From an uncultured Prevotella sp. (lineage in GTDB: Bacteria; Bacteroidota; Bacteroidia; Bacteroidales; Bacteroidaceae): a stretch of DNA of 45,874 nucleotides. A program made the position numbers and the translations under genes. The notes beneath the pieces are model-generated. The model did no database searches, was not told the origin of the DNA, and worked only from the letters and a program-made list of their open reading frames with translations. Below are positions 35,613 to 44,568 of the stretch, one piece after another. How positions within the stretch are numbered: the stretch's first letter is position 1; each line of letters starts with the position of its first letter. Location: assembly GCA_934219025.1 (NCBI GenBank), contig CAKQDG010000009.1, forward strand, positions 1-45,874. The letters are read 5' to 3'.

Positions 35613-36476
35613 ATGAGACAACTGAAAATCACAAAATCAATAACAAACCGCGAGAGTCAATCGCTTGACAAATACTTGCAGGAAATCGGACACGAAGAAC
35701 TGCTTAGTGCTGACGAAGAAGTGGAACTCGCTCAGCGAATCAGAAAAGGCGACCGAAAAGCTTTGGAACGATTGACAAAGGCAAATTTGAGATTTGTTGT
35801 TTCTGTGGCTAAGCAATACCAAAATCAAGGACTAAGTCTTCCCGACCTGATAAACGAAGGAAACGTGGGACTGATTAAGGCTGCCGAAAAATTTGACGAA
35901 ACACGCGGGTTCAAGTTTATATCCTATGCTGTATGGTGGATAAGACAGAGCATTTTGCAGGCGATAGCCGAGCAAAGCCGTATAGTTAGGTTGCCGCTGA
36001 ATCAGGTTGGCTCAATGAACAAGGTGAACAAGGCTCTGAATAAATTTGAACAGGAAAATGAACGGAAAGCAAGTATTGACGAACTTGCAGAGAGGGTGGA
36101 TTTGCCTGAAGACAAAATTGCAGAAGCTCTGAAAGTAAACGGCAGACACGTTTCGATGGATGCACCTTTTAGCGAGGGTGAAGACGGAAGTCTGATTGAC
36201 GTTATGCCTAATGGGGATTCTCCAGAACCAGACAAGTCTCTTGTGCTTGAATCGCTGAGAGAAGAGATAAAACGGGCTTTGCTCACTCTAAACGAAAGGG
36301 AAAGAAAGGTTGTGGAAGCCTTCTTCGGCATTGACCAACCTGAAAAAACTCTTGAGGAAATTGGCGTCGAATATGGACTGACACGCGAAAGGGTGAGACA
36401 AATAAAAGAAAAAGCAATACGCAGATTAAGACATAGCACTCAGAACAAAATGCTAAAGTCTTTCTTGGGAAACTGA
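35613..36476 (+). CDS. rpoD: Primary RNA polymerase sigma factor
   Basis: This 287-residue sigma-70 family member is the expected primary sigma factor of Bacteroidota, which is short because it lacks region 1.1. Regions are seen in order: 1.2 (about 15-47; [20 protein letters not shown]), 2 (about 54-122; [36 protein letters not shown], and [13 protein letters not shown] for -10 recognition), 3 (about 130-205) and 4 (about 225-280; [20 protein letters not shown] helix-turn-helix). It would read the TTTG/TAnnTTTG promoters found here. A gap of 52 bases separates it from the small secreted protein gene. Confidence 0.95.
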   Translation: MRQLKITKSITNRESQSLDKYLQEIGHEELLSADEEVELAQRIRKGDRKALERLTKANLRFVVSVAKQYQNQGLSLPDLINEGNVGLIKAAEKFDETRGFKFISYAVWWIRQSILQAIAEQSRIVRLPLNQVGSMNKVNKALNKFEQENERKASIDELAERVDLPEDKIAEALKVNGRHVSMDAPFSEGEDGSLIDVMPNGDSPEPDKSLVLESLREEIKRALLTLNERERKVVEAFFGIDQPEKTLEEIGVEYGLTRERVRQIKEKAIRRLRHSTQNKMLKSFLGN

Positions 36477-36528
36477 TGACTATATTTTATAACTGAAACA
36501 TTAGAGAGACAGAAAAGTGAATACAAAT

Positions 36529-36942
36529 ATGAAACTATACAAATTTTTGGTTGCAGTGTTGTGTATTGCAACCATTTCATGTGCTGTAACAGCAACGGCA
36601 AAAGAAAAGAAAGCAAAGAAAATGTATCTGTTTGGCATTGCCACATCGTTTAACGATTCTACTGCCTATTTTACACCAATTCAGGAAATAGATTCTGTTA
36701 CAACTGCGGGCAAGACAAGCATATTGTCTAATAAGCAGGAATATTCTTTACAGCTGAAAAACTATTTCCAGAATCAAGGAGATATACATCGCACTTGTGT
36801 AACATTCAACAATGCAAGCAAGAGCAAACTGGAAAAAACTTATCAGCAACTGAAACAGAAATATCAGAAAAAATTCAACATGACGGTAAAAAACATAGAG
36901 AACACCGACTTCCAGTATCAGCGTGTTGTTATTGTACAGTAA
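36529..36942 (+). CDS. Small secreted protein of unknown function
   Basis: I do not recognise a named family. The 137-residue product begins MKLYKFLVAVLCIATISCAV, a signal sequence; the Cys at 17 lies in a poor lipobox, and cleavage may instead fall near TATA-KE. A basic stretch follows (KEKKAKK), then a mixed alpha/beta domain of about 110 residues with FGIATSFNDSTAYFTPIQEI and a Lys/Gln-rich helix (KLEKTYQQLKQKYQKKF). The ATG at 36529 is used instead of GTG 36517. It lies 20 bases before an HPr-kinase-like gene with the peptidase and PqqD-like genes beyond, and may belong to the same unit, or to rpoD. It could be a substrate of that group or simply a neighbour. Confidence 0.75.
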   Translation: MKLYKFLVAVLCIATISCAVTATAKEKKAKKMYLFGIATSFNDSTAYFTPIQEIDSVTTAGKTSILSNKQEYSLQLKNYFQNQGDIHRTCVTFNNASKSKLEKTYQQLKQKYQKKFNMTVKNIENTDFQYQRVVIVQ

Positions 36943-36962
36943 TTATTACAAAAAATAGATTT

Positions 36963-37844
36963 ATGCTTTACCGCATTGCTGAACTTTTTTTGAAAATTTC
37001 TTTCTGTGATTCAATCATTAACGGTACGAATCTTATCCCATCGTTCCTGCCTTTTCGTGTGGATGAAAAGGAAATGGAGGGCAACGTATTCTTGGAACTT
37101 ACTGTGGATGATACACTGAAACCAAGGCGCGAGAACCGTGAGCGGATAGGAAAATTTGATACAGGAAACGGGGATACCGTTGTTGATAGATTTCCTGACG
37201 GAGGATATCAGTTTATAATAAAGGATATTTTCGGAAATGAATGTTGCTTGTTGCAGGCTGAAAACGGATTCTCCAAGTGTAAATGTGCCCTCAATGGAGA
37301 TTTCCAAATGAGACAATTTGGCTTGAACAATGCATTGATGCTTGCTTTTGCTTTTGCCGGTAGCGGATGTGACACATTGCTGATGCATGCTTCTCTCGTT
37401 AGAAATAATGGATTTGGTTATGCTTTTATAGCCAAAAGCGGTACAGGAAAAAGCACACAAGTAAGTAATTGGTTGAAATATATCCCAGATTGCGACTTGA
37501 TGAATGACGATAATCCCGTGGTGAGGATTATTGACGGAGAAGCATTCGTTTATGGTTCGCCTTGGAGTGGTAAAACTCCGTGTTACCGTAATGTTAGGGC
37601 AAAACTTGGTGCAATAACAAGAATTAGCAGAGACAATAAAAACTGGATTGAGGAACTTAAACCAATAGAGGCTTTTGCTTCATTGCTTCCATCTTGCTCT
37701 TCCATGAAATGGGACAAGACTATTTATAACGCGCTTTGCAATATTGTAACTAAGATAATAGAAACAACGCATATATATACACTTCATTGCTTGCCTGACA
37801 AAGAGTCTGCAATAATTTGTCATAAGGCTATTGCAAGGAATTAA
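36963..37844 (+). CDS. HPr kinase/phosphorylase-like P-loop protein
   Basis: The 293-residue protein has an HprK-type C-terminal core: His142 in LLMHASLV, the P-loop AKSGTGKST (157-165), an acidic NDDNPVV segment (181-187) that would bind Mg, and YGSPWSGK (198-204). The N-terminal 120 residues are not like true HPr kinases. No HPr or other phosphotransferase gene is near. In lasso-peptide clusters, HprK-like enzymes phosphorylate the precursor tail; here the partners are an S26-like peptidase 9 bases downstream and then a PqqD-like protein. The true start is ATG 36963: the frame stays open upstream to 36795 but there it overlaps the previous gene. Function as a protein or peptide kinase is inference. 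Confidence 0.8.
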   Translation: MLYRIAELFLKISFCDSIINGTNLIPSFLPFRVDEKEMEGNVFLELTVDDTLKPRRENRERIGKFDTGNGDTVVDRFPDGGYQFIIKDIFGNECCLLQAENGFSKCKCALNGDFQMRQFGLNNALMLAFAFAGSGCDTLLMHASLVRNNGFGYAFIAKSGTGKSTQVSNWLKYIPDCDLMNDDNPVVRIIDGEAFVYGSPWSGKTPCYRNVRAKLGAITRISRDNKNWIEELKPIEAFASLLPSCSSMKWDKTIYNALCNIVTKIIETTHIYTLHCLPDKESAIICHKAIARN

Positions 37845-37853
37845 ATTTTGTTT

Positions 37854-38333
37854 ATGGAAAGCAGAAAAATACGTGTGAAAGAAAAACAATTTTCAAATGC
37901 GGCGTTTATACCGGAAATCGTGAAACTCCTTGACGAAGGGCATAGCGTGACTTTGTTGTTGCGTGGATACAGTATGCGTCCGTTTCTTGAAGATGGCAGA
38001 GACAAGGCTTTGCTTATAAAGGCGAAGAATCCTGTTGTGGGGGCCCCCGTGCTTGCAGAAGTAAGCACAGGACATTTTGTTCTTCATCGTATAGTTAAAA
38101 TAAAGGGCGATGATGTTGTGTTGAGGGGCGACGGCAATGTTAGTGTAGAAAAGTGCAAGCTCTCTGACATCAAGGGTGAGGCGATAGGCTTTTATCGTAA
38201 AGGAAGAACATCGATTGACAAAACTAATGGTATTAAGTGGAACTTATATTCTTTTGTATGGACATTGCTACTTCCTTTAAGGCGCTATCTGCTTGCAATT
38301 TACAGACTAATACATAATAAAGATATACAATGA
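37854..38333 (+). CDS. S24/S26-like (signal peptidase-type) serine peptidase
   Basis: The 159-residue product contains LLLRGYSMRPFLEDGRDKAL, with the presumed nucleophilic Ser in GYSMRP as in signal peptidase and LexA families, and FVLHRIVKI, where His replaces the general-base Lys as in S26B (archaeal/SipW-type) peptidases. A hydrophobic C-terminal segment (about 132-152; YSFVWTLLLPLRRYLLAIYR) may anchor it in the membrane. It is smaller than housekeeping signal peptidase I. The ATG at 37854 is used; TTG 37848 is an alternative. It starts 9 bases after the kinase-like gene and overlaps the PqqD-like gene by 4 bases, so the two are translationally coupled. A processing step on a small substrate is the natural guess. 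Confidence 0.8.
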   Translation: MESRKIRVKEKQFSNAAFIPEIVKLLDEGHSVTLLLRGYSMRPFLEDGRDKALLIKAKNPVVGAPVLAEVSTGHFVLHRIVKIKGDDVVLRGDGNVSVEKCKLSDIKGEAIGFYRKGRTSIDKTNGIKWNLYSFVWTLLLPLRRYLLAIYRLIHNKDIQ

Positions 38334-38599
38334 AAAAAAAGAAAGGATTTAATTTGCGCAATGTGTGTGGCGAGGAAATAATCGTTGCGGAGGGAAAAGA
38401 AAATATTGATTTCAGCAATATCATCAGTATGAATGAGACTTCAGCTTTTCTTTGGAAAAAATTGGATGATAATGATTTCTCGGTGGAGGATATGGCAAAT
38501 CTTTTGACTGATGAATACGATGTTGACTATGCCACGGCTATAACCGACTGCAAGGAGCTTGTAGCTCTATGGAGCGAAGCTGGTATAATTGATTTATAG
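38330..38599 (+). CDS. PqqD-family protein (RiPP recognition element-like)
   Basis: This 89-residue protein matches the PqqD domain in size and pattern: FNLRNVCGEEIIVAEG in the first strands, then ISMNETSAFLWKKL (helix 1 with the conserved N-E-T-S/A-W region), FSVEDMANLLTDEYDVD and a final helix. PqqD-like domains (RREs) bind leader peptides of ribosomally made, post-translationally modified peptides and deliver them to enzymes. ATG overlaps the stop of the peptidase gene as ATGA. A strong bidirectional terminator follows (38657-38697), so it ends the unit. No radical SAM, ATP-grasp or asparagine-synthetase-like modifying enzyme, and no clear precursor peptide, is present nearby. Confidence 0.85.
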   Translation: MKKKKGFNLRNVCGEEIIVAEGKENIDFSNIISMNETSAFLWKKLDDNDFSVEDMANLLTDEYDVDYATAITDCKELVALWSEAGIIDL

Positions 38600-38656
38600 A
38601 ATCGGTAGCCATGAAACTGTGCCTATCTCACTATTGTTGAATTTAGATTTATAATA

Positions 38657-38697
38657 AAAAAGATTATCTGTAAAGGTAATGTACAGATAATCTTTTT
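38657..38697. terminator. Bidirectional terminator between pqqD-like and pyrF
   Basis: The arms AAAAAGATTATCTGTA (38657-38672) and its perfect complement (38682-38697) enclose a 9-base loop. A and T tracts on both sides allow it to work for both convergent operons. Confidence 0.85.
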
Positions 38698-38731
38698 GTC
38701 GTAGTATACATAAAATATGCTATGCAGATTT

Positions 38732-39556
38732 TTATCTAAGTTTTGCCAGTTCGTCAGCCATTTGTATCTGTAGGTCATGAGCTTTCTGGGCTGCAACTTC
38801 GGCAAAGTCTTTACCGTTGCTTGCATATATAATACCTCGACTGCTGTTTATGAGTAGGCCGCAGTCTTTGTTGATGCCATATTTGCAAACTTCTTGCAGG
38901 CTGCCTCCTTGTGCTCCAACACCTGGTACAAGCAGAAAATGATTTGGAACAATGCGACGGATATCTTCAAACATTTTGCCTTGTGTGGCTCCGACAACAT
39001 ACATCATGTTTCCTTCGTTACCCCATTTCTGAGAAATGCGCAAAACTTTCTCAAAAAGGCGTTCCCCGTTTTTCTCTTCTGTGAACTGGAAGTCTTGTGA
39101 TCCTTTGTTGCTTGTCAATGCAAGAAGAATTACCCATTTGCCTTCGTATTTCAGAAATGGTGTAACGCTGTCCTCGCCCATATATGGGGCAACTGTAAGA
39201 GAGTCAAGATTATACTCTTCAAAAAACGTACGTGCATACATGCTTGACGTATTGCCTATATCGCCACGTTTTGCATCGGCAATGATAAAGTGGTTGGGAC
39301 AAACGCCCTTGATGTAGTTTATTGTTTTCTCAAAAGAGATAAGCCCTTTCACGCCAATGCTTTCATAAAATGCAAGATTGGGCTTGTAGGCAACGCAGTA
39401 TTTTGCCGTCGCGTCGATAATTGCTTTGTTGAAGCTGAAAATAGGATCTTCTTCCGACAAAAGATGTTGGGGGATTTTTTTTATGTCGCTGTCAAGACCA
39501 ACACACAGAAATGTTTTTTTATTGAAAATCTGTTTTATAAGTTCTTCTCTGTTCAT
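38732..39556 (-). CDS. pyrF: Orotidine 5'-phosphate decarboxylase (type 2)
   Basis: PyrF makes UMP from OMP, the last step of pyrimidine synthesis. The 274-residue protein belongs to the longer bacterial type 2 group: [14 protein letters not shown] at the N-terminus, the catalytic D-x-K-x-x-D set as D94-A-K96-R-G-D99 in [14 protein letters not shown], and [11 protein letters not shown] for phosphate binding. It is the last gene of the minus-strand cluster, 16 bases after prfA, and faces the terminator at 38657. Confidence 0.96.
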   Translation of the reverse strand: MNREELIKQIFNKKTFLCVGLDSDIKKIPQHLLSEEDPIFSFNKAIIDATAKYCVAYKPNLAFYESIGVKGLISFEKTINYIKGVCPNHFIIADAKRGDIGNTSSMYARTFFEEYNLDSLTVAPYMGEDSVTPFLKYEGKWVILLALTSNKGSQDFQFTEEKNGERLFEKVLRISQKWGNEGNMMYVVGATQGKMFEDIRRIVPNHFLLVPGVGAQGGSLQEVCKYGINKDCGLLINSSRGIIYASNGKDFAEVAAQKAHDLQIQMADELAKLR

Positions 39557-39572
39557 TTTCTTACTAAAAAAA

Positions 39573-40685
39573 TTATAATTCGTTTTCCTTCATTCTTTCG
39601 GCATTCTCGGCAACTGTAAGTGCATCAATCATGTCTTGGATGTTTCCGTTTAAGAAACCGTTCAGATCGTGGGTCGTATAGCCTATGCGATGATCAGTGA
39701 CACGTCCTTGTGGAAAATTGTATGTGCGAATCTTTGCAGAACGGTCTCCTGTTGAAACAAGTGTCTTGCGGCGGTTGGCTATGTCGTCAATGTATTTCTG
39801 ATGCTCGCGGTCATAAATGAAAGTACGCAGTCTGGACAATGCACGCTCTTTATTTTTTGGTTGGTCGCGCGTTTCTGTACATTCTATGAGAATTTCTTCC
39901 ACTTCCCCCGTATTGGGGTTTTTCCACGGATAACGCAAGCGCACTCCCGACTCAACTTTGTTCACGTTCTGACCACCGGCTCCACTGCTTCGGAATGTAT
40001 CCCACTTTATATCTCCTTCATTTATATTTACTTCAAATTTGTCTGCTTCAGGAAGTACGGCAACTGTTGCTGCAGATGTGTGCATCCTGCCTTGCGTTTC
40101 CGTAGCAGGTACACGTTGTACACGGTGTACACCTGATTCATATTTCAATGTGCCGTATACGCTGTCGCCACTCACAGCAAAGTCGATTTCTTTATAACCG
40201 CCAACGGCTCCTTCGCTGACGCTTGTTATAGAAACACTCCAGCCTTTTGATTCGCAGAATCTTTTGTACATGGCAAACAGGTCGCCGGCAAATAGGGCTG
40301 CTTCATCGCCGCCTGCTCCAGCTCTGATTTCCATCTGAACATTTTTAGAGTCTTCTGGATCTTTCGGAACAAGGGCAATTTTTATTTCCTCTTCGATTTT
40401 TGGTTGCAGTTCTTCATTGGCTTGAAGTTCTTCTCTTGCCATTTCCTTCAAGTCTGCATCACTTTCGTTTGCGAGGATGTCTTTTGCTTCTTTTATAGAA
40501 TTCAAGCAATTTATATACCTTTTGCGGGCATTCATTATGTCGCCTAAATCTTTATATTCCTTTGTAAGCTTGACATAGCGTTGCTGGTCGGATATTACAT
40601 CAGGATCGGTAATGAGAGTTGATACTTCTTCGTATCTGCTTTCAAGTCCATTGAGCTTTTCTAATATGTTGTTATTGTCTGGCAT
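39573..40685 (-). CDS. prfA: Peptide chain release factor 1
   Basis: RF1 recognises UAA and UAG at the ribosome and triggers peptidyl-tRNA hydrolysis. The 370-residue protein has the PAT tripeptide (193-195), which distinguishes RF1 from RF2 (SPF), and the GGQ motif at 237-239 in [15 protein letters not shown]. The N-terminal helical domain and [15 protein letters not shown] are typical. It lies between purM (17 bases upstream) and pyrF in a mixed operon. Confidence 0.97.
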   Translation of the reverse strand: MPDNNNILEKLNGLESRYEEVSTLITDPDVISDQQRYVKLTKEYKDLGDIMNARKRYINCLNSIKEAKDILANESDADLKEMAREELQANEELQPKIEEEIKIALVPKDPEDSKNVQMEIRAGAGGDEAALFAGDLFAMYKRFCESKGWSVSITSVSEGAVGGYKEIDFAVSGDSVYGTLKYESGVHRVQRVPATETQGRMHTSAATVAVLPEADKFEVNINEGDIKWDTFRSSGAGGQNVNKVESGVRLRYPWKNPNTGEVEEILIECTETRDQPKNKERALSRLRTFIYDREHQKYIDDIANRRKTLVSTGDRSAKIRTYNFPQGRVTDHRIGYTTHDLNGFLNGNIQDMIDALTVAENAERMKENEL

Positions 40686-40702
40686 CTTTTTATTTTGTAG
40701 AA

Positions 40703-41872
40703 TTAATATTCAAAGGTTCCATATTCTGATTTTATTGTCAAGCTTCGCTTCCCTTCTTCTATGCGACCGATAATTTGGGCATCGATATTAAAGCTTTTAC
40801 TGATTTCAATGACTTTTTCGGAAACTTCCGGTCTAACGTATATTTCCATACGATGTCCCATGTTAAATACTTTGTACATTTCTTTCCAGTCTGTTCCACT
40901 TTGTTCTTGGATTGTTTTAAACAAAGGTGGTACCGGGAACATATTGTCTTTTATAACACGGCAATTTTCATTTATGAAGTGAAGAACTTTTGTTTGTGCT
41001 CCGCCTGTGCAGTGTACCATTCCGTGTATTTCGGAACGCATCTCGTCAAGCATCTTTTTGATAACCGGTGCGTATGTGCGTGTGGGGGAGAGTACAAGTT
41101 TTCCTGCATTTATCGGACTTCCTTCTACTTTGTCGTCGAGTTTCTTGCTGCCGCTATATACAAGTTCTTCAGGAACTGCATGGTCGTAACTTTCCGGATA
41201 TTTTTCCGAAAGGTATTTTGAGAAAACATCGTGGCGTGCACTTGTCAGTCCGTTGCTTCCCATTCCTCCATTATATTCTGTTTCGTAAGTGGCTTTGCCG
41301 AAGGATGCCAATCCCACAATCACGTCGCCTGGACGAATATTGGCATTGTTTATTACATCGCTTCGTTTCATGCGGCAAGTTACTGTAGAGTCTACGATTA
41401 TGGTGCGAACGAGGTCTCCCACGTCAGCTGTTTCTCCTCCTGTAGGCCAAATGCCAATTCCCATATCCCGCATCTGTGCAAGCAATTCGTCCGTGCCGTT
41501 TATAATTGCGGAGATTACTTCGCCGGGGACGAGCATTTTGTTTCTTCCAATTGTGCTTGATACGAGGATATTGTCTACAGCTCCTACGCACAGTAAGTCG
41601 TCGGTGTTCATTACGATGGCGTCTTGGGCTATGCCTTTCCAAACGCTCAGATCTCCAGTTTCTTTCCAATACATGTAGGCGAGTGATGATTTTGTTCCTG
41701 CACCGTCTGCATGCATTATGTTGCAGTAGTCAGGGTCTCCGCCCAGCACGTCGGGTATTATCTTGCAAAAAGCCTGGGGAAATATTCCCTTGTCTATGTT
41801 CTTTATTGCATTGTGTACATCTTCTTTTGCTGCGCTTACACCACGCATCATATATCTATTAGACTTATCCAT
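40703..41872 (-). CDS. purM: Phosphoribosylformylglycinamidine cyclo-ligase
   Basis: PurM closes FGAM to aminoimidazole ribotide with ATP. The 389-residue protein has the ATP-grasp-unrelated PurM fold with HADGAGTKSSLAYMYW, QDAIVMNTDDLLCVGA, GGETADVGD and GMVHCTGGAQTKVL. It is somewhat longer than the enteric enzyme (about 345), as in other Bacteroidota. It follows aroE by 21 bases; purC heads the same run of genes, giving a partial purine grouping. Confidence 0.96.
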   Translation of the reverse strand: MDKSNRYMMRGVSAAKEDVHNAIKNIDKGIFPQAFCKIIPDVLGGDPDYCNIMHADGAGTKSSLAYMYWKETGDLSVWKGIAQDAIVMNTDDLLCVGAVDNILVSSTIGRNKMLVPGEVISAIINGTDELLAQMRDMGIGIWPTGGETADVGDLVRTIIVDSTVTCRMKRSDVINNANIRPGDVIVGLASFGKATYETEYNGGMGSNGLTSARHDVFSKYLSEKYPESYDHAVPEELVYSGSKKLDDKVEGSPINAGKLVLSPTRTYAPVIKKMLDEMRSEIHGMVHCTGGAQTKVLHFINENCRVIKDNMFPVPPLFKTIQEQSGTDWKEMYKVFNMGHRMEIYVRPEVSEKVIEISKSFNIDAQIIGRIEEGKRSLTIKSEYGTFEY

Positions 41873-41893
41873 TATATATTATTTTTTTATATT

Positions 41894-42646
41894 TTATTTC
41901 TTTTCTTTTCCGTTCCAAAAATCCCAACTTGCAAATGCTTGTAACAGTAGCATTTCTATGCCGTTTTTTGTTTGAGCTCCGTTTTCTTTTCCTTTCTTCA
42001 AAAATAATGTTTGGTCGGGATTGTATATGAGATCATACAGAATGTTGTGGCTGTCGAGTGCCTCATATGGCAATTCTGGACATTCGTTGTAATGTGGGTA
42101 CATTCCACATGGTGTACAGTTTACTATAACGTTGTATTCTTTTACAATATCAGGTGTTATGTTTTTGTACTGTATAGTGCCTGGTCGTTCGAATCTGCTT
42201 ACTAATACAGTTTCCAATCCCAATGACTTTAGTCCGTAGTTGACAGCTTTGGATGCGCCTCCTGTTCCAAGGATAAGTGCTTTTTTATGGAATTTTTCCA
42301 ACAGAGGCTCGATGCTTTTTGTAAAACCTATCACATCGCTGTTGTATCCCTTGAGTTCAGTCTCATCTCCTTTGTGCTCCACTCTTATCACGTTTACGGC
42401 ACCGATAGCTCTTGCCTCTACGCTGATATAGTCGAGAAAGCTCAGCACTTTTTCTTTATACGGTATTGTAACGTTCAGTCCTCGGAGCTCTGGATTTGTT
42501 GCAAGAACTTCAGGTAGACTGTCTATGCTTGGAATGTCAAAGTTTATATACTCGGCATCAATGCCCTCGTTTTGGAATTTCTCATTAAAGAAATTCCTTG
42601 AAAAAGAATGTCCTAAGGGGTGTCCAATTATTCCGTACTTATCCAT
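41894..42646 (-). CDS. aroE: Shikimate dehydrogenase
   Basis: AroE reduces 3-dehydroshikimate to shikimate with NADPH. The 250-residue protein has the substrate motif YGIIGHPLGHSFS, catalytic K64 in NVTIPYKEKV, RAIGAVNVI, and the NADP loop LGTGGASKAVNYGL, then CTPCGMYP. It is slightly shorter than the enteric enzyme (272) but complete. It lies 6 bases after menG and 21 before purM. Confidence 0.95.
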   Translation of the reverse strand: MDKYGIIGHPLGHSFSRNFFNEKFQNEGIDAEYINFDIPSIDSLPEVLATNPELRGLNVTIPYKEKVLSFLDYISVEARAIGAVNVIRVEHKGDETELKGYNSDVIGFTKSIEPLLEKFHKKALILGTGGASKAVNYGLKSLGLETVLVSRFERPGTIQYKNITPDIVKEYNVIVNCTPCGMYPHYNECPELPYEALDSHNILYDLIYNPDQTLFLKKGKENGAQTKNGIEMLLLQAFASWDFWNGKEKK

Positions 42647-42652
42647 ATAAAA

Positions 42653-43387
42653 TTATTTAATTGCAGTATAACAAGTGCATATGCCAAATGTCAGTCGCTT
42701 GAAGTTTGCTTTCGAGAACCCTGTTTTTTTCAGAATTTCCACCATTGTTTCTCCTTGTGGAAAAGCTTCGATTGTGGCTATCAGATATTTGTATGCGCTT
42801 TTATCTTTTGATATCAGTTTGCCATAGACTGGCAGTATTGTATGTGTATATATCTTGAAGAATTGCTTTATCGGAAAATGTATTGGGCGCGTTAATTCTA
42901 TGATGCAAAGGATCCCGTCTTTTTTTAATACGCGATGCATTTCTTTCAGCCCTTTTTCCAGGTCTTGGAAATTTCTTATTCCAAATGCTGCTGTCACGGC
43001 ATCAAAGCTATTGTCTGGAAATGACAACGACATACAGTCTTCTTTCTGAAAATGTATTGTTTGTTGAAGACCTTTTGCTTTTGTCTTTTCTTTGCCGATA
43101 AGCATCATCCCTTCTGATATATCAATTGCTTCAACATGTGCCGGCATTATTTTTTCGGCTTCCAATATTGCCAAATCACCGGTTCCTGTTGCTACGTCGA
43201 GTATCATTGACGGGCTCTTTCCTTTAAGCTTTTTTATTGCATAGTGTCGCCAATATTTGTCTATCCAAAATGAAAGACGGTGATTAAGCAAGTCGTAGGA
43301 ATGAGCTACAGCGTCAAACATCTGTTCAACCTGTTTTCCTTTTTCTTCTTTTTTGTTGTAGGGTGTTATCTTTTCTTGCCCGTACAT
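42653..43387 (-). CDS. menG: Demethylmenaquinone methyltransferase (UbiE/MenG)
   Basis: The 244-residue class I SAM-dependent methyltransferase would finish menaquinone synthesis; Bacteroidota use menaquinone and lack ubiquinone. It shows FDAVAHSYDLLNHRLSF, the SAM motif LDVATGTGDLAI, the acidic EAIDISEGMM strand, DAVTAAFGIRNFQDLEKGL and FSKANFKRLTFGICTCY, as expected of the family. It follows purC by 83 bases and overlaps no gene; aroE starts 6 bases after it. Confidence 0.94.
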   Translation of the reverse strand: MYGQEKITPYNKKEEKGKQVEQMFDAVAHSYDLLNHRLSFWIDKYWRHYAIKKLKGKSPSMILDVATGTGDLAILEAEKIMPAHVEAIDISEGMMLIGKEKTKAKGLQQTIHFQKEDCMSLSFPDNSFDAVTAAFGIRNFQDLEKGLKEMHRVLKKDGILCIIELTRPIHFPIKQFFKIYTHTILPVYGKLISKDKSAYKYLIATIEAFPQGETMVEILKKTGFSKANFKRLTFGICTCYTAIK

Positions 43388-43470
43388 GATAATGGCTTTG
43401 TTTTGTTTTCAGAAATTAAGACAGGCGACTCTATTTTCTAATAATGCCGCCCATCTTAAAATGTGTATTG

Positions 43471-44424
43471 CTATTTGTTATATGATGCAAGCCAAGCTTT
43501 CACGTTTTTCTCAATACGCTCTGCTATATCTCCGCTTTCGGCTGCTTTGTCAAATTTTTCGCCAGTGATATGTTCGTATAGTTCGATGTATCTGTCGCTG
43601 ACGCTTTCTGCATATTCATCGGTTATTTCCGGCATAACTTGTCCTGGTTCGTTCATAAAGTTGTGCTCTATTAGCCATTGGCGCACAAATTCTTTTGACA
43701 GCTGCTTTTGTGGCTCACCTTTTTTCAGTTTTTCCTCATAACCGTCAGCATAGAAATATCGGCTTGAATCCGGTGTGTGTATTTCGTCGATAAGATATAC
43801 TTTTCCGTCACGTTTACCGAATTCGTATTTTGTATCTACAAGGATTAGTCCTTGCTTTGCAGCAATTTCTTGTCCGCGTGCAAAGATTTTACGTGTGTAG
43901 TCTTCCATTATTTCGTAGTCTTCCTTGCTGACGATACCTTGTGCAATGATTTCCTCCTTGGAGATGTTCATGTCGTGACCCTCATCAGCTTTTGTGGTAG
44001 GAGTTATGATTGGTTCTGGGAATCGCTCGTTTTCTCTCATGCCGTCGGGAAGTTTTACGCCACAGAGTTCGCGGCATCCTTTTTGGTATTCGCGCCATGC
44101 CGAGCCTGTGAGGATTGATCGGATAATCATTTCAACGCGGAATCCTTCGCATTTTAATCCTACTGTTACCATAGGGTCTGGTGTGGCAAGTTTCCAGTTT
44201 GGACAGATGTCTGTCGTGTGGTCCAAAAATTTTGCTGCGATTTGGTTTAGTACTTGTCCTTTGAACGGTATGCCTTTTGGAAGTACTACGTCAAATGCAG
44301 AAATCCTGTCTGTGGCAACCATAACAATGATGTTGTCATTAATGTTGTAAACATCGCGTACCTTTCCGTGATACACATTCTTCTGTCCATCAAAATGGAA
44401 ATCAGTGCTTGTTAATGCTTTCAT
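43471..44424 (-). CDS. purC: Phosphoribosylaminoimidazole-succinocarboxamide synthase
   Basis: PurC condenses CAIR with aspartate using ATP. The 317-residue protein is of the longer eukaryote/Bacteroidota-like type: [32 protein letters not shown], the [15 protein letters not shown] loop, [10 protein letters not shown] and [12 protein letters not shown]. It heads the cluster purC-menG-aroE-purM-prfA-pyrF, with its promoter at 44515-44545. Confidence 0.96.
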   Translation of the reverse strand: MKALTSTDFHFDGQKNVYHGKVRDVYNINDNIIVMVATDRISAFDVVLPKGIPFKGQVLNQIAAKFLDHTTDICPNWKLATPDPMVTVGLKCEGFRVEMIIRSILTGSAWREYQKGCRELCGVKLPDGMRENERFPEPIITPTTKADEGHDMNISKEEIIAQGIVSKEDYEIMEDYTRKIFARGQEIAAKQGLILVDTKYEFGKRDGKVYLIDEIHTPDSSRYFYADGYEEKLKKGEPQKQLSKEFVRQWLIEHNFMNEPGQVMPEITDEYAESVSDRYIELYEHITGEKFDKAAESGDIAERIEKNVKAWLASYNK

Positions 44425-44514
44425 TACTTTATTGAATATTTAAAAGTCGGATAAAATGTCGTTTCCTTTCTTCATTAGGTCCATACAGATGTCCCCTTTA
44501 GTAATAATTGCTTG

Positions 44515-44545
44515 CAAATGTACTTATTTTATATTTAACATCCAA
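44515..44545 (-). promoter_or_regulatory. Promoter of the purC cluster
   Basis: TACATTTG (44515-44522, minus) matches TAnnTTTG; TTGG (44542-44545) sits 19 bases upstream as a partial -33 element. Confidence 0.62.
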
Positions 44546-44568
44546 CGAACTGAGTGAAAAAACGTTTC

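Noticed and set aside
36795..36962. Longer N-terminus for the HprK-like protein
   Set aside because: The upstream part overlaps the small secreted protein gene in another frame; ATG 36963 sits just after that gene's stop and gives a natural start.
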